Assembly (NCBI GenBank): GCA_963732695.1
Contig: CAVTAP010000001.1
Span: 367,518-431,517 of the forward strand
Direction: 5' to 3'
DNA length: 64,000 nt
Origin: CADEDH01 sp963732695
GTDB lineage: Bacteria > Actinomycetota > Acidimicrobiia > Acidimicrobiales > SZUA-35
The notes below the pieces were generated by a model, which was given only the letters and a program-made list of their open reading frames with translations, was not told where the DNA came from and made no database searches. Position 1 is the first letter of the stretch; every line of letters starts with the position of its first letter. The position numbers were made by a program, and so were the translations under genes. This document shows positions 26,617 through 35,932 of the stretch, one piece after another.

Positions 26617-28067
26617 GCACCTACCCCCGCACACGCCCCGACCCCCACAGCCCCGACACCGACAGCCCGAAAGAGGAATGCGGGGTCATCGCCGTCGACA
26701 CGATGAGCGACGACGCCGCCCGCCTCAGCTTCTTCGGGCTCTACGCCCTCCAGCACCGGGGCCAGGAGGCGGCCGGCATCGCCGTGGCCGACGGCCGGGT
26801 GGTCCGGGTCCACAAGGGCCAGGGCCTGGTGGCCCAGGTCTTCGAGGCCGGCACGCTCGATCCGCTCATCGGCCGGTTCGCCATCGGCCACACCCGGTAC
26901 TCCACCACCGGCTCCAACTCCGATCGCAACGTGCAGCCCTACGTGGTGGAGACCATGTGGGGGCCGCTGGCCGTGGCCCACAACGGCAACCTGGTCAACG
27001 CCGACAAGCTGCGCCAGGAGCTGCTCCAACGGGGCTTCGGCCTCCAGACCTCGTCCGACTCCGAGGTGCTGGCTCTGATGCTGGCCGGGGCCGAAGGGGA
27101 GACCTGGGAGGAGCGGCTGGCCAACGTCATGCCCCGCTGGGAGGGCGCCTTCTGTCTGGTCGTGCTCACGGGCAACAAGGTGATGGCGGCCCGTGACCCC
27201 TGGGGTTTCCGGCCCCTGTCGCTGGGCCAGCTCCCGTCGGGCGGCCATGTGATCGCCTCGGAGACGGGGGCCCTGCGCACGCTGGGTTGCACCACGATCA
27301 GCGAGGTCGAGCCGGGTGAGATCGTGGTCCTCGGCGGCGGCCTGGCCCGCCGCACCCGGGCCGTGCCGCCCAAGGCCACCCAGGCCCGCTGCACCTTCGA
27401 GCACATCTACTTCTCGCGGCCCGACGCCACCTGGGACGGGCTGTCGGTTCATCAGGCCCGCCAGAACCTGGGCGAGGAGCTGGCCCGCCAGCACCCGGTC
27501 GACGCCGACGTGGTGATCGCCGTGCCCGACTCGTCAACCCCCGCCGCCATCGGGTACGCCAGCGTGTCGGGCATCGCCTACAACGAGGGCTTCGTCAAGA
27601 ACCGCTATATCGGCCGCACCTTCATCGAGCCCACCGACGAGCTGCGGCGCCAGGGCGTGGCCCTCAAGTTCAACACCCTGCCCGACAACCTGCGGGGCAA
27701 GCGGGTGGTGATGGTGGACGACTCGATCGTCCGGGGCACCACCTCGGGGCCGCTGGTCCGCCTGGTGCGGGAGGCCGGAGCGTCGGAGGTGCACGTGCGG
27801 ATCACGTGCCCGCCCATCGCCCACCCCTGCTTCTTCGGCGTCGACATGGGCACCTACGACCAGCTGATCGCCCACCAGCTGGGAGTCCCCGAGATCTGCG
27901 CCCACATCGGTGCCGACAGCCTGGGCTTCCTGTCGGTGGAGCGCATGATGAAGGCGCTCGGCCGCGATGACGGCTACTGCAATGCCTGCTTCACTGGTAG
28001 CTACGCGGTTCCCGTCCAGCTGACGATGCTGAGCGCCAAAGGCCGCTTCGACGGAGCGTTGGGATGA
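26613..28067 (+). CDS. purF: Amidophosphoribosyltransferase
   Basis: Committed step of purine synthesis: PRPP plus glutamine to phosphoribosylamine. Cys23 in EECGVIAV becomes the N-terminal nucleophile after removal of a 22-residue propeptide. Ntn-domain motifs YALQHRGQEAAGI, GHTRYSTTG and HNGNLVN follow. The PRPP loop is VVMVDDSIVRGTT. Cysteines in RCTFEH, CPPIAHPCFFG and CNACF fit the Bacillus-type 4Fe-4S cluster. It overlaps purE and purDM by 4 bp at either end. Confidence 0.95.
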   Translation: MSTYPRTRPDPHSPDTDSPKEECGVIAVDTMSDDAARLSFFGLYALQHRGQEAAGIAVADGRVVRVHKGQGLVAQVFEAGTLDPLIGRFAIGHTRYSTTGSNSDRNVQPYVVETMWGPLAVAHNGNLVNADKLRQELLQRGFGLQTSSDSEVLALMLAGAEGETWEERLANVMPRWEGAFCLVVLTGNKVMAARDPWGFRPLSLGQLPSGGHVIASETGALRTLGCTTISEVEPGEIVVLGGGLARRTRAVPPKATQARCTFEHIYFSRPDATWDGLSVHQARQNLGEELARQHPVDADVVIAVPDSSTPAAIGYASVSGIAYNEGFVKNRYIGRTFIEPTDELRRQGVALKFNTLPDNLRGKRVVMVDDSIVRGTTSGPLVRLVREAGASEVHVRITCPPIAHPCFFGVDMGTYDQLIAHQLGVPEICAHIGADSLGFLSVERMMKALGRDDGYCNACFTGSYAVPVQLTMLSAKGRFDGALG

Positions 28068-30359
28068 GCAACGAAGAGACCCTGTCGGTTCTGCTCCTGG
28101 GCTCGGGGGCCCGGGAGCACGCCATGGCCGAGGCCGTCTCCCGATCGCCGCTGCTGGGCCAGCTGATGGTGGCACCCGGCAACGCCGGTACCGCGCTGTG
28201 GAACGTGGACCTCGACGCCAGCTCGAACCTGAAGATCGTCGACTTCTGCGTCCGCCACGAGATCGACCTGGTGATCGTCGGTCCCGAAGCCCCCCTGGTG
28301 GAGGGCGTGGCCGACGACCTGGCCCTGGTCGGTATCAACTGCTTCGGCCCGTCGGGCGCCGCCGCCCGGCTGGAGGGGTCCAAGGCCTTCGCTCGGGAGT
28401 TCGCCGCCCGCCACGCCATTCCCGGCCCCGTGGTCCGCACCTTCCGGGAGGTGGAGCCGGCTCTGGCCTGGCTCGACGAGTTCAACAAGCCGGTGGTGGT
28501 CAAGGCCGACGGCCTGGCCGCCGGCAAGGGCGTGATCGTGCCCGAGAGCCGGGTCGACACCGAACGGGCCATCTTCGCCTTCCTGGCCGAGCATTCGATG
28601 GGTGAGGCCGGCGAGGTCATCCTGCTGGAGCAGCGGCTGGTGGGGGAGGAGGTGTCGCTGTTCGGCATCTCCGACGGCGTCACCCTCGTGCCCCTGATCT
28701 CGGCCCAGGACCACAAGCGGGTGGGGGAGGGCAACACCGGTCTCAACACCGGCGGTATGGGCGCCTTCGCCCCGGTGCCCCGGGTCACGCCCGAGCTGGA
28801 GGCCGAGCTGACCGAGATCTTCCTGCGCCGGGCCATCGACGGGATGGCGGCCGACGGCCAGCCCTACGTGGGTGTGCTCTACGCCGGCATCATGCTCACC
28901 GAGGACGGCCCCCGTCTGGTGGAGTACAACTGCCGCTTCGGCGACCCCGAGGCCCAGGCCATCGTGTCGCTGATGGAGTCGGACCTGTTGGAGATTCTGC
29001 ATGCCGCCGCCACCGGCAGCCTGGCCGACGTGCCGATCAAGCTGAAGCCGGGCACGGCGGCCGCCATCACCATCGCCGCCGAGGGGTACCCCACCGATCC
29101 CCGGACGGGGATCCCGGTGCCGGTGGTCACCGAGCCCGAAGGGGTCCGGGTGTTCCACGCCGCCACCCGTATGGACGGCGACCAGCTGGTGAGCACCGGC
29201 GGCCGGGTGCTGAGCGTGGTGGGCACCGGCGCCGACCTGGCCCAGGCCCTCGACCGGGCCTACTCGGTGGTCGACCAGATCACGGGCGACGGACTGTTCG
29301 CCCGGTCCGACATCGGCTGGCGCCACGCCCCCCGCCCGGCCCGCAAGAAGTCGGCCTACGCCGAGGCCGGGGTGTCGTTCGACGCCGGCCTGGCCGCCCA
29401 CAACCGCCTGGCCCAGGCGGTCAAGACCACGCACGACGACCGGGTGATCGCCGGACACGGTTCGTTCGGCGGCGTGTTCGACGTGTCGTCGCTGTCCCGG
29501 TTGAAGTCCCCCCTGCTCGTGGCCAGCACCGACGGGGTGGGCACCAAGACGCTGCTCACCCGGGACGTTGGCCGGTGGGAAGACTGCGGCGCCGACATCG
29601 TCAACCACTGCATCAACGACATCCTGGTGCAGGGGGCCCGCCCCCTGTTCTTCCTCGACTCGCTCGGTTCGGCCGTGCTCGAACCCGAGATCGTGGGCCG
29701 CATCGTCGACGGCATGGCCGCCGCCTGCCGGGAGGCGGAATGCGTCCTGCTCGGCGGGGAGACAGCCGAGATGCCCGACATGTTCAACGCCGGCTCGGTC
29801 GACGTGATCGGCACCATGGTGGGCTACGTCGACCGGCCCAAGCTGCTCCCCACCGACGCCATCGCCCCCGGGCACAAGCTGGTGGGGCTGGCCTCCTCCG
29901 GCCTGCACACCAACGGCTACTCGCTGGCCCGCAAGGTGTTCTCCGGTATGGATCTCACCGAGCCCCTGCCCGGCGGCACCGGGGAGTCGATCGGCGACGC
30001 CCTGTTGGCCGTCCACCGGTCCTACCTCAAGCCGCTCGAGCGCGGCGCTGGAGGCCGGCCTGATCGACGGGATGGCCCACATCACCGGCGGCGGTTTCGT
30101 CGACAACATCCCCCGGGTGCTGCCTCCGGGCTGCGGGGCCGCCATCGACTCGACGACCTGGCGCCGCCCCGTCCTGTTCAACTACCTCATCTCCCGCAGC
30201 GGGATGACCGACGACGAAGCCCACCGGGTGCTCAACTGCGGCATCGGGATGGTGCTTGTGGTCGCCCCCGACCAGGTCGACCAGGTGCAGGCCGCCATCC
30301 CCGAACCGACCTGGGTGATCGGCGAGGTCACGCTGGGTCGGAGCGTGAGCATCAAGTGA
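28064..30359 (+). CDS. purDM: Fused GAR synthetase-AIR synthetase (PurD-PurM), one apparent frameshift in the PurM part
   Basis: Bifunctional enzyme for steps 2 and 5 of IMP synthesis. Residues 1 to about 425 are PurD (LLLGSGAREHAMA, PEAPLVEGVADDL, VVVKADGLAAGKGV, YAGIMLTEDGPRLVEYN, CRFGDPEAQ). With no stop or start between, PurM begins near residue 430 (SAYAEAGVSFDAG, STDGVGTKTLL, NHCINDILVQGA, GGETAEMP, GLASSGLHTNGYSL). At about 30040 the frame changes: PLERGAGG versus ALEAGLIDGMAHITGGGFVDN downstream; dropping one base restores it. The same fusion order exists in yeast Ade5,7 and at the N-terminus of eukaryotic GART. ATGA overlap with purF, GTGA overlap with purN. Confidence 0.85.
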
Positions 30360-30991
30360 GCGCCGGTCGACCCCGCCTGGTGGTGCTGGTGTCGGGTTCG
30401 GGCACCAACCTCCAGGCCGTGATCGACGCCTGCTCCACCGGCGCCCTGGCCGCATCCGTGGCCGCCGTGGTGTCCAACAAGGCCTCGGCCTACGCCCTGG
30501 AACGGGCCCGGGCCGCCGGCATTCCCGCCGTCGTCCTGCCCCACGGCGGGCGGAGCCGGGAAACCTACGACCAGGAGCTGGCCGACGTGGTGGCCGGCTA
30601 CGAGCCCGATCTGGTGGTGCTGGCCGGTTGGATGCGCATCCTCACCGGCGCCTTCCTGTCCCGGCACGCCACGATCAACCTGCATCCGGCCCGGCCCGGC
30701 ACCTTCCCCGGTGTCGGCGCCATCGAGTCGGCCTTCGAGGCCTGGCAGCGGGGCGAGATCGACGCCAGTGGCGTGATGGTGCACCACGTGCCCGACGAGG
30801 GGGTGGACAATGGCCCCGTGATCGTGTGGGAGCCGGTGCCGTTCCGCCCGGGCGACACCCTCGCGCTCTTCGCCCAGCGGGTGCACGAGGTGGAACATCG
30901 CCTCCTGGTCGACGCCATCGCCCACGTGCTCGCTCTCGATCTCCGCCGTCCAGCCCCACCCCGACCCCCAGTTCCACTGCCCGGGAGGTAA
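30356..30991 (+). CDS. purN: Phosphoribosylglycinamide formyltransferase
   Basis: Formyl-THF-dependent GAR transformylase, step 3 of IMP synthesis. Motifs: LVSGSGTNLQAVID, VVSNKASAYALERA, LAGWMRILTGAFL, the catalytic INLHPARPGTFPG region and HHVPDEGVDNGPVI. Length 211 aa. The GTG start overlaps the PurM stop (GTGA). The last 20 residues are a proline-rich tail. It is a separate gene: its frame differs from that of the PurM C-terminus. Confidence 0.92.
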   Translation: MSAGRPRLVVLVSGSGTNLQAVIDACSTGALAASVAAVVSNKASAYALERARAAGIPAVVLPHGGRSRETYDQELADVVAGYEPDLVVLAGWMRILTGAFLSRHATINLHPARPGTFPGVGAIESAFEAWQRGEIDASGVMVHHVPDEGVDNGPVIVWEPVPFRPGDTLALFAQRVHEVEHRLLVDAIAHVLALDLRRPAPPRPPVPLPGR

Positions 30992-30996
30992 CCCCC

Positions 30997-32493
30997 ATGT
31001 TGTCGCTGCCCAACATCGAGCTGTTCGCCGGTCGCGACGCCCTCACCTTCGACGACGTGCTGGTGGTGCCGGGCTGGAGCGAGGTGCTGCCGTCCGAGGT
31101 GTCCACCTCCACCACCATCGCCGGGATCGACCTCCGCCTGCCGATGCTGTCGGCGGCCATGGACACCGTCACCGAGGCCCCGCTGGCCATCGCCCTGGCC
31201 CGGGAGGGGGGCATCGGGATCCTCCACCGCAACATGACGGTGCTGGAACAGGCCGACCAGGTCGATCGGGTGAAGCGGTCGCAGGCAGGGATGATCACCG
31301 CCCCGGTGAGCCTCAGCCCCAACGCCACGCTGGCCGACGCCGAGGCTCTCATGTCCCGGCACAGCATCTCCGGCGTCCCCATCACCGACGACGACGAGCG
31401 GCTGGTGGGCATCCTCACCAACCGCGACATCCGGTTCTGCACCGAGGCCGAGTACCACCGCCCGGTGACCGACTTCATGACCACCCGCAACCTGGTGACG
31501 GCCCCGGTGGGCACCTCACTGGACGACGCCGTGCACATCCTGCACGAGCACCGGATCGAGAAGCTGCCCCTGGTCGACGCCCAGGGCCGGTTGCGGGGCC
31601 TGATCACGGTCAAGGACATCACCAAGCGGGTACAGAAGCCCCACGCCACGCTCGACCCCGAGGGGCGCCTGCGGGTGGGAGCGGCGATCGGGGTCAACGA
31701 CGCCATGGAGCGGGCCGAGGCCCTGGCCCATGCCGGGGTCGACGTGCTGGTGATCGACACCGCCCACGGCCACTCCCGGGGCGTGATCGACACGGTGGCC
31801 GACGTGAAGCAGAAGTGGCCCGAGATCGTGATCATCGGGGGCAACGTGGTGACCCGGGAAGGGGTCCAGGCGCTGGTCTCGGCCGGGGCCGACGTGGTGA
31901 AGGTGGGCGTGGGGGCGGGCTCGATCTGCACCACCCGGATCGTGGCCGGGGCCGGGATGCCCCAGCTCACGGCGATCTACGAGTGCGCCACGGCGGCGGC
32001 CGAGCTGGGGGTGCCGGTGATCGCCGACGGCGGCATCGTCACCTCGGGCGACATCGTCAAGGCCTTCGCCGCCGGGGCGGCGGCGGTGATGCTGGGCAAC
32101 GCCCTGGCCGGGGTCGACGAGGCACCGGGCGACCTCGAACTGGTGGACGGCTCGATGTGGAAGACGTACCGGGGTATGGGCTCCGCCGGGGCCATGAAGG
32201 GCCGGGCCGCCGACCGCTACGCCGGGGGCCAGATGGGGGCGCCCGGGGCCGGCGGGCCCGACCACGGGGGCAAGCACGTGCCCGAAGGGGTGGAAGCCCG
32301 GGTCCGCTACGCCGGAGCGCTGTCGAAGCTGGTGAGCCAGCTGGCCGGCGGTCTCCGCTCGGGGATGGGCTACGCCGGTGCCGGCAACCTCGACGAGCTG
32401 CGCACCGCCACCCGCCTGGTCCGGGTGACCGGGGCCGGGCTGCGGGAGAGCCACCCCCACGACGTGCAGGTGGTCACCGACTCCCAGTGGTAG
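30997..32493 (+). CDS. guaB: Inosine-5'-monophosphate dehydrogenase
   Basis: Oxidises IMP to XMP with NAD+, the entry to GMP synthesis, so the operon ends by feeding guanine nucleotides. The 498-aa protein has a split TIM barrel with a CBS pair at about residues 95-210 (LMSRHSISGVPITDDD, HRIEKLPLVDAQG). Catalytic Cys311 lies in GAGSICTTR; the flap has the usual Arg-Tyr region. GGGAGG lies 8 bp before ATG 30997. The end is 5 bp from the convergent deacetylase gene. Confidence 0.95.
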   Translation: MLSLPNIELFAGRDALTFDDVLVVPGWSEVLPSEVSTSTTIAGIDLRLPMLSAAMDTVTEAPLAIALAREGGIGILHRNMTVLEQADQVDRVKRSQAGMITAPVSLSPNATLADAEALMSRHSISGVPITDDDERLVGILTNRDIRFCTEAEYHRPVTDFMTTRNLVTAPVGTSLDDAVHILHEHRIEKLPLVDAQGRLRGLITVKDITKRVQKPHATLDPEGRLRVGAAIGVNDAMERAEALAHAGVDVLVIDTAHGHSRGVIDTVADVKQKWPEIVIIGGNVVTREGVQALVSAGADVVKVGVGAGSICTTRIVAGAGMPQLTAIYECATAAAELGVPVIADGGIVTSGDIVKAFAAGAAAVMLGNALAGVDEAPGDLELVDGSMWKTYRGMGSAGAMKGRAADRYAGGQMGAPGAGGPDHGGKHVPEGVEARVRYAGALSKLVSQLAGGLRSGMGYAGAGNLDELRTATRLVRVTGAGLRESHPHDVQVVTDSQW

Positions 32494-32498
32494 CGGGG

Positions 32499-33299
32499 CT
32501 ACAGGCCCGGTAGGAGCTCCACCAGCTGGGGGCCGCCGGTACCGGTCACGCCGGGGAGGGCGAAGGACTCGAAAGCGAAGATCTGGGCGTAGTACTCGTC
32601 GGGCAGGGCCAGGAAGCTGCTCTGCTCCGACACCTGGCTGCGGTGGCAGGCGAGGGCGGCCCGCTTCAGCCGGGCCTGGGCCGACACGTCCACGATGTAG
32701 GCCAGGTCGGCCTCGGTCACCCCGAAGTCGCCCATCGCCTCCAGGTTGGGGGCGTCGAGGCCTCTGGCCTCCAGCTCACCGGCCATGGCCCGGAAGCCGT
32801 CGATGGCCCGCTCCCGGCCCACCGTCGCCTCGTAGACGTGGGCCAGCCCGGCCCGCTCGCTGGCCAGGCGCCCCACGCGGTGCACCTGGATGTGATCGGG
32901 GTGGCCGTACAGGCCATGGTCGTCGTAGATGGTGAGTACGTCGGCCCCCACCGCGGTGAGGATGGCGACCAGCCGGTCGGCCGCCTCGTCCAGGTCGGCC
33001 CGCCAGAAGCAGGCCGGGTTGTCGTTGGCCGGGGTCCCGATCATGCCCGAGTCCTCGTAGTCGAGGAACCGGGGCGGTTCGGCCCCCAGAAGGGCGGCCG
33101 CCTCGGCCAACTCCTGCACCCGCCGTTCCCACAGGGGCTCGTCGGGGGCCAGCACCCCGGGCTGGGGCTCCCCCTGCTCGCCCCGGGTGGCCGTCACCAG
33201 CACCACCCGGTGGCCGGCGGCCGCCGCCTTCGCCATCAGGCCACCGGTGGACAGCGACTCGTCGTCGGGATGGGCGTGGAAGCAGACCAGGGTCGACAT
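32499..33299 (-). CDS. PIG-L/LmbE-family deacetylase (Mca/MshB-like)
   Basis: Zinc-dependent N-acetylglucosamine-type deacetylase. N-terminal CFHAHPDDESLSTGG supplies zinc ligands (His10, Asp13), and GHPDHIQVHR the third. Length 266 aa and the C-terminal HRSQVSEQSSFL match the actinobacterial mycothiol enzymes; Mca (conjugate amidase) and MshB are hard to separate by eye. This suggests a mycothiol-using actinobacterium. Confidence 0.8.
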   Translation of the reverse strand: MSTLVCFHAHPDDESLSTGGLMAKAAAAGHRVVLVTATRGEQGEPQPGVLAPDEPLWERRVQELAEAAALLGAEPPRFLDYEDSGMIGTPANDNPACFWRADLDEAADRLVAILTAVGADVLTIYDDHGLYGHPDHIQVHRVGRLASERAGLAHVYEATVGRERAIDGFRAMAGELEARGLDAPNLEAMGDFGVTEADLAYIVDVSAQARLKRAALACHRSQVSEQSSFLALPDEYYAQIFAFESFALPGVTGTGGPQLVELLPGL

Positions 33300-33353
33300 A
33301 CCCGGGCGATGCTACCGATGTCGGCGCGGGAGAGGCCGGATCAGGACCGACGG

Positions 33354-34580
33354 TCAGGCCGGGCGCCGTTCGAGCAGGAACAGGGAGGCGGCCGACGACA
33401 GGGCCAGGGCCATGGCGATCGCGAGCGTGGGGCTGTAGCCGTTGGCGTCGATCAGGCGGCCCATGAGGGGCGGACCGATCAGGCCACCCACCCCGGCCGA
33501 CGTGTAGAGGGCGCCCAGGATGGCACCGAGACCGATGGTGCCGAACTGTTCGGCCGCCACCGCCGGGGCCAGGGCGATGAACCCGCCGTAGGCCACGCCC
33601 ATCACCACGGCGAAGGCCATCAGGGCCGGGTAGCTCTGCCCCACCAGGAGCCAGATCAGGAAGCTGGCCCCGTTGACGGCGATGCAGGTGCGGTACAGCC
33701 GCAGCGACGACCAACGGGCAGCCAGGCGGCCCAGCACCAGGCGGCCGGCCACCGACGACATCCCGATCAGACCCACCAGCCAACCGGCCGAGCCGCTGAT
33801 CTTCTCCGTCTCCAGGTAGTCGTCGAGGAACACGAAGGGCACGAACAGGGAGACGCTCAGCAGGAACATCGAGCCGTACAGGACCCGGAACGGCCGGCTG
33901 GTGCGCAGCACGTGGCCCAGGGGTTGCGCCGGGGCCGTCTGGGCCGCCCGCTCCGGCCGGTGGGCCCCGATCGAGGCCAGGGCCAGGAGCACGGCCACCC
34001 CGGCGGCCAGGATCACGTAGCTTGTCCGCCACCCGTAGCGTTCGATCAGGCCCTCGGCCAGGGGGGCCACCACCAGCGTCCCCACGCCGATGCCGGCCAC
34101 GGCCACCCCCAGGGCGGTGGTGCGGCGCCGTTCGAACCAGGCGCCCACCGTCGACACCATGGGTACGTAGGCGCAGGCCACCCCGATGCCCACCCCCAGG
34201 CCGTAGGTGAGGAACCCGAGGTAGATCGAGTGGACGGTGGACGTGGCCACCAGCCCGGCCACCATGCACACCGCACCGAACAGGAGGACCGGCCGGGGGC
34301 CCTTCACATCGGCCACCCGCCCGCTCACCACGCCGAGCGCGAAGTAGAGGAAGGTGGTGATGGCGAAGAACAGGGCGGTGGTGGAGCGATCGGTGCCGAA
34401 CTCGTCGGCCATCGGCTTGAAGAAGGCGCCGAAGCTGTAGGCCACGCCGAACACGGTGAACGTCGACAGGAAGGCCGAAGCGGCCACCACCCAGCCCCGG
34501 GGACCGTCTATACCGCCGCCCGGCGATGGGGGGGAGGGGGCGGCGGCAATCTCCGGGTCGTGGTGCAGGGCCATGGTCAC
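33354..34580 (-). CDS. MFS transporter, monocarboxylate/OFA-type
   Basis: 408-residue major facilitator with 12 predicted helices. Seen: FGAFFKPMADEFG after helix 1, SGRVADVKGPRPVLL (A-motif), GLGVGIGVACAYVPMVSTVGAWFERRR (helix 4 and loop, OFA/MCT-like) and a second-half motif GRLAARW. These carriers often move small organic acids with protons. Its ATG start region is divergent from the next MFS gene, with 86 bp between. Confidence 0.8.
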   Translation of the reverse strand: MTMALHHDPEIAAAPSPPSPGGGIDGPRGWVVAASAFLSTFTVFGVAYSFGAFFKPMADEFGTDRSTTALFFAITTFLYFALGVVSGRVADVKGPRPVLLFGAVCMVAGLVATSTVHSIYLGFLTYGLGVGIGVACAYVPMVSTVGAWFERRRTTALGVAVAGIGVGTLVVAPLAEGLIERYGWRTSYVILAAGVAVLLALASIGAHRPERAAQTAPAQPLGHVLRTSRPFRVLYGSMFLLSVSLFVPFVFLDDYLETEKISGSAGWLVGLIGMSSVAGRLVLGRLAARWSSLRLYRTCIAVNGASFLIWLLVGQSYPALMAFAVVMGVAYGGFIALAPAVAAEQFGTIGLGAILGALYTSAGVGGLIGPPLMGRLIDANGYSPTLAIAMALALSSAASLFLLERRPA

Positions 34581-34666
34581 ACTCGCGTCAGCTTCAGGTC
34601 GGTTCGGGCGACGGTAGCACCGGCAGGCGGTCGAGCCGCTGGCCGGCCGACCGCTACCGTGTCCCG

Positions 34667-35932
34667 GTGACCGAGACCACCGACCCCGACGTCGACGGCG
34701 CCTCGAAGCGCCTGCCTCAGCCGGTGGTGGCGCTGCTGGCCGCCCTGTTCCTCACGTCGTTCGCCTCGGTGGGCCAGGTCACGATCCTGGGCAAGCAGGT
34801 GTTCGACATGACCGGCCGCCCCTTCGACCTGGGCATGCTGGGTCTGGCCGAGTTCCTCCCCGCGTTCGTGCTGGCCCCGATCACCGGGGCCGTGGCCGAC
34901 TCGTTCGACCGGCGCCGGATCTACGCCGTCAGCCTCGCCGGCGAGGCCGTGTTCTCCCTCGGGCTGTGGGCCTACGTGGCCACCGACCCCACCGACCTGT
35001 GGCCCATCTTCGTCCTGGTGGTGCTGTTCGGTGTGGCCCGGGCCTTCGTGGCCCCTTCCAGCCGGGCCCTGCCCATCGACCTGGCCCCGCCCCACCTGGT
35101 GGAGCGGGTGGTGGCGGTGCGGTCGCTCAGCCACCAGGCCGGCACGATCTCGGGCCCGGTGCTGTTCGGCCTGGCCTTCCTGCTCGGGCGTTCCGTGCCC
35201 TACCTGGTGGCCACGGCCGGGTTCCTGGCCGCGGTGGGGGCCCTGGTGTTCGTGGGGCCCACGGCGGTGGCCCGTCTGGCCCGGGCCACCGGCTACCGCC
35301 AGGCCCTGCGTGACGCCACCGACGGGCTGCGCCTCATGCGCCGGGCCCCGATCCTGTCGGGCGCCATCTCCCTCGACCTGTTCGCCGTGCTGCTGGGCGG
35401 CGCGGTGGCCCTGCTGCCCGCCATCGCCACCGAACGGTTGCACGTGGGGGCCGTCGGCCTGGGCTGGCTGCGGGCCACGATCGGCATCGGGGCCGGGTGC
35501 GCCGCCCTCACGCTGTCGTTCCGGCCCCTGCGGCGCCGGGTGGGGCCGGTGCTGATGGGGGTGGTGGCCCTGTTCGGGGTGGCCACGATCGTGCTCGGGC
35601 TCACCCGCAACTTCGTGGTGGCCTGCGCCGCCCTGTTCGTGCTGGCGGCGGCCGACGCTGTCAGTGTGTTCATCCGGGCCACGCTCGTGCCGCTGGCCAC
35701 CCCGGAACACATGCGAGGGCGGGTGCTGGCGGTGGAGAACGTGTTCATCGGGGCGTCGAACGAGCTGGGCGCGGTGGAGTCGGGTCTGGCCGCCCAGTGG
35801 CTGGGCCTCGTGCCGGCGGTGGTGGCCGGCGGGGTGGGCACGATCCTGGTGGTGTTCGGGTTCTGGTTCTGGGTGCCCGCCCTCCGCAAGGTCGACCGCT
35901 TCGCCGAGGCCCGGGTGGACCACCCGATCTAG
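34667..35932 (+). CDS. MFS transporter, enterobactin-exporter-like (MFS_3)
   Basis: 421-aa integral membrane protein. Seen: an N-terminal helix ending FDMTGRPFDLGMLGLAEFLP, the motif A loop GAVADSFDRRRIY, a conserved RAFVAPSSRALPIDL and the second-half ATPEHMRGRVLAVENVF. This arrangement is typical of the EntS-like exporter group; substrate unknown. GTG 34667 is the first start that gives a short hydrophilic head before helix 1. It ends 1 bp before the convergent carboxylase gene. Confidence 0.75.
   Translation: MTETTDPDVDGASKRLPQPVVALLAALFLTSFASVGQVTILGKQVFDMTGRPFDLGMLGLAEFLPAFVLAPITGAVADSFDRRRIYAVSLAGEAVFSLGLWAYVATDPTDLWPIFVLVVLFGVARAFVAPSSRALPIDLAPPHLVERVVAVRSLSHQAGTISGPVLFGLAFLLGRSVPYLVATAGFLAAVGALVFVGPTAVARLARATGYRQALRDATDGLRLMRRAPILSGAISLDLFAVLLGGAVALLPAIATERLHVGAVGLGWLRATIGIGAGCAALTLSFRPLRRRVGPVLMGVVALFGVATIVLGLTRNFVVACAALFVLAAADAVSVFIRATLVPLATPEHMRGRVLAVENVFIGASNELGAVESGLAAQWLGLVPAVVAGGVGTILVVFGFWFWVPALRKVDRFAEARVDHPI

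Noticed and set aside
28064..30991. A single 975-codon open frame suggesting a trifunctional PurD-PurM-PurN protein
   Set aside because: The last third of PurM is encoded in a different frame, with its own stop at 30359 overlapping the purN GTG. The long frame results from an indel in purM followed by a natural frame change at the purM-purN overlap.
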